Shown here piece after piece: positions 4,984-5,736 of a stretch of DNA of 5,736 bases. How positions within the stretch are numbered: the first letter of the stretch is position 1; each line of letters starts with the position of its first letter. Origin of the DNA: Euryarchaeota archaeon UBA60. GTDB lineage: Archaea > Thermoplasmatota > Poseidoniia > Poseidoniales > Poseidoniaceae. Below the pieces are notes generated by a model. The model worked only from the letters and a program-made list of their open reading frames with translations, searched no databases and was not told where the DNA came from. The stretch is from the NCBI GenBank assembly GCA_002503395.1, contig DARQ01000126.1, positions 10,464 to 16,199 of the forward strand. Direction: 5' to 3'. The translations under genes were made by a program, and so were the position numbers.

Positions 4984-4989
4984 CCACCT
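4984..4989 (-). promoter_or_regulatory. Ribosome binding site deciding the aminotransferase start
   Basis: The minus strand reads AGGTGG, four bases before ATG 4979. It lies inside the longer GTG-started frame, which argues that translation begins at 4979. Just upstream an imperfect palindrome TCCCACTAATGGGA covers about 4992-5005. Confidence 0.5.
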
Positions 4990-5053
4990 ACTCCCACTAA
5001 TGGGATAGCGTGTGCTTAAGGGTGCTGCCTTTCAATATGGTGGCTTACATCTC

Positions 5054-5062
5054 TCAATAAAT
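5054..5062 (-). promoter_or_regulatory. Possible A/T box for the aminotransferase gene
   Basis: The minus strand reads ATTTATTGA about 75 bases before the preferred start, which would give a leader of roughly 50 bases. A weaker alternative is CATATTGAA around 5031-5039. Neither is decisive. Confidence 0.3.
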
Positions 5063-5151
5063 CGCTGTATGGGGAGAAAAAGAATGGGATTGCGAGGGGG
5101 GAAATTGTTTGGCCATCGTACCACCAACTTGCAATCGAGAAAGTCGCGTTG

Positions 5152-5159
5152 AAATATAA
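5152..5159 (+). promoter_or_regulatory. Archaeal TATA box of tRNA-Cys
   Basis: AAATATAA, preceded by GTTG, is centred about 26 bases upstream of the first base of the tRNA, which is exactly where archaeal box A stands relative to a tRNA transcription start. This is one of the clearest domain-level clues in the window. Confidence 0.7.
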
Positions 5160-5180
5160 CCTGTCTGTGCGACAAGATAA

Positions 5181-5254
5181 GCACGGGTGACAGAGCGGCT
5201 ATGTGCGGGACTGCAGATCCTGATACCCGAGTTCAAATCTCGGCCTGTGCTCCA
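5181..5254 (+). tRNA. tRNA-Cys (anticodon GCA), CCA encoded
   Basis: The cloverleaf closes fully. The acceptor GCACGGG (5181-5187) pairs with CCTGTGC (5244-5250), with one G-U pair. The D arm is ACA/TGT with a 9-base loop holding GG. The anticodon arm CGGGA-CTGCAGA-TCCTG presents U33 then GCA, the variable loop ATAC has four bases, and the T arm is CCGAG-TTCAAAT-CTCGG. Discriminator base U73 is the classic cysteine identity element, and CCA (5252-5254) is encoded. There is no intron. The three-pair D stem with a long D loop also matches the known layout of bacterial tRNA-Cys. No T-rich terminator follows in the 28 bases before the convergent dehydrogenase gene. Confidence 0.95.
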
Positions 5255-5282
5255 ACAATACGCTTACAACAATACCGAAGGA

Positions 5283-5736
5283 TTACGCTGCTGAGATACG
5301 CCACAGTGAGCCGCCTTCGCCGAAATTAGCGAAGTATAAGTCACCGGTAGTCGGGTGAAATCTTAGGGGCAATGGGGTTCCGATGTCGGTGGCGATGACT
5401 GTGGATTCTCCGCTCCAGTCACCGTTGGAATCCTGAGTGAAATCGATTCTAATGATTTCATGACCTTGGGGGATCACGGTATTCCACGAGCCATAGACGG
5501 TCACGTAAACCGTGTACTCTCCGCCGGGTAGTGACGAAATAGCCGGCCGGGCATCGATGCCGTTGATACTGCTGTGGGGAGTCCAGGTCGCTATCGGGCC
5601 AATTGTCCCTTCGGGGACCGGATGTTCGGGGTCATCATCAGGCCAGCCGTAATCGGCACCAACCGTCAGTAGGTTGACCTCTTCAGGGGGGTGGTCGCCC
5701 TCCCAGTCTCGGCCGTTATCGGTGAATACGTAGCCC
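5283..5736 (-). CDS. PQQ-dependent glucose/sorbosone dehydrogenase-like protein, C-terminal 150 residues (5' end cut)
   Basis: The frame enters from the window edge at base 5735 and ends at a TAA (5285-5283), giving the last 150 residues. Family hallmarks are TDNGRDWEGDHPPEEVN near the start of the fragment, GADYGWP shortly after, then YGSWN, GHEIIRIDF, and a final blade FHPTTGDLYFANFGEGGSLWRI. These match the C-terminal part of the six-bladed beta-propeller of soluble quinoprotein glucose dehydrogenase/Asd-type (L-sorbosone dehydrogenase family, COG2133). Such enzymes oxidise aldose sugars with PQQ and calcium and are usually exported, but the N-terminus that would show a signal peptide lies outside the window. 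Some homologues have lost catalysis, and the catalytic His region is not in view. It converges on the tRNA-Cys gene. Confidence 0.88.
   Translation of the reverse strand, partial: GYVFTDNGRDWEGDHPPEEVNLLTVGADYGWPDDDPEHPVPEGTIGPIATWTPHSSINGIDARPAISSLPGGEYTVYVTVYGSWNTVIPQGHEIIRIDFTQDSNGDWSGESTVIATDIGTPLPLRFHPTTGDLYFANFGEGGSLWRISAA

Noticed and set aside
4551..5000. 149-codon plus-strand frame opposite the aminotransferase
   Set aside because: It is a shadow of a full-length, motif-complete aminotransferase.
5054..5236. 60-codon minus-strand frame upstream of the aminotransferase
   Set aside because: It is antisense to most of the tRNA-Cys gene and its promoter.
1..5736. CRISPR array, insertion sequence or transposase
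   Set aside because: No regularly spaced direct repeats and no transposase-like frame are present; the repeats found are two-copy, non-coding elements.

Overview
The window looks like a piece of an archaeal genome, most plausibly a marine euryarchaeon of the Marine Group II/Poseidoniales type. Direct support for an archaeon is an A+T box (AAATATAA) centred about 26 bases upstream of a tRNA gene, a second TTTATATT box upstream of a small gene, and purine-rich Shine-Dalgarno sequences close to several starts. The lineage is inferred from gene style (exported DxDxDG-repeat protein, two-pass membrane proteins with Pro/Gly-rich tails, short archaeal promoters) and not from any marker gene. All large genes but one are on the minus strand; only the GNAT acetyltransferase and the tRNA are on the plus strand.

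Layout. 1-585 (minus): start of an exported protein with five calcium-binding DxDxDG repeats and a Gln-Gly tail that runs off the edge. 586-955: non-genic or weakly coding stretch with two near-identical 19-base hairpins. 956-1723 (minus): unrecognised 255-residue soluble protein. 1724-2000: spacer holding copy A of a 92-base repeat and a coding-like reading frame without a start codon. 2001-2219 (minus): small ubiquitin/ThiS/MoaD-like protein ending Gly-Gly-Ile, with its own promoter, a palindrome at the predicted transcription start and a good ribosome binding site. 2359-2913 (plus): GNAT N-acetyltransferase. 2890-3675 (minus): two-pass membrane protein overlapping the acetyltransferase tail to tail. 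3717-3808: copy B of the 92-base repeat. 3828-4979 (minus): class I/II PLP aminotransferase. 5181-5254 (plus): tRNA-Cys(GCA). 5283-5736 (minus): C-terminal end of a PQQ-dependent glucose/sorbosone dehydrogenase-like protein.

The genes do not form an obvious operon; gaps of 150-370 bases suggest mostly separate transcription units. The most interesting items are the ubiquitin-like protein with one residue after its di-glycine, the coding-like frame that follows it in the -1 frame, the 92-base element found ahead of two unrelated minus-strand genes, and the pair of hairpins with a compensatory base-pair change.
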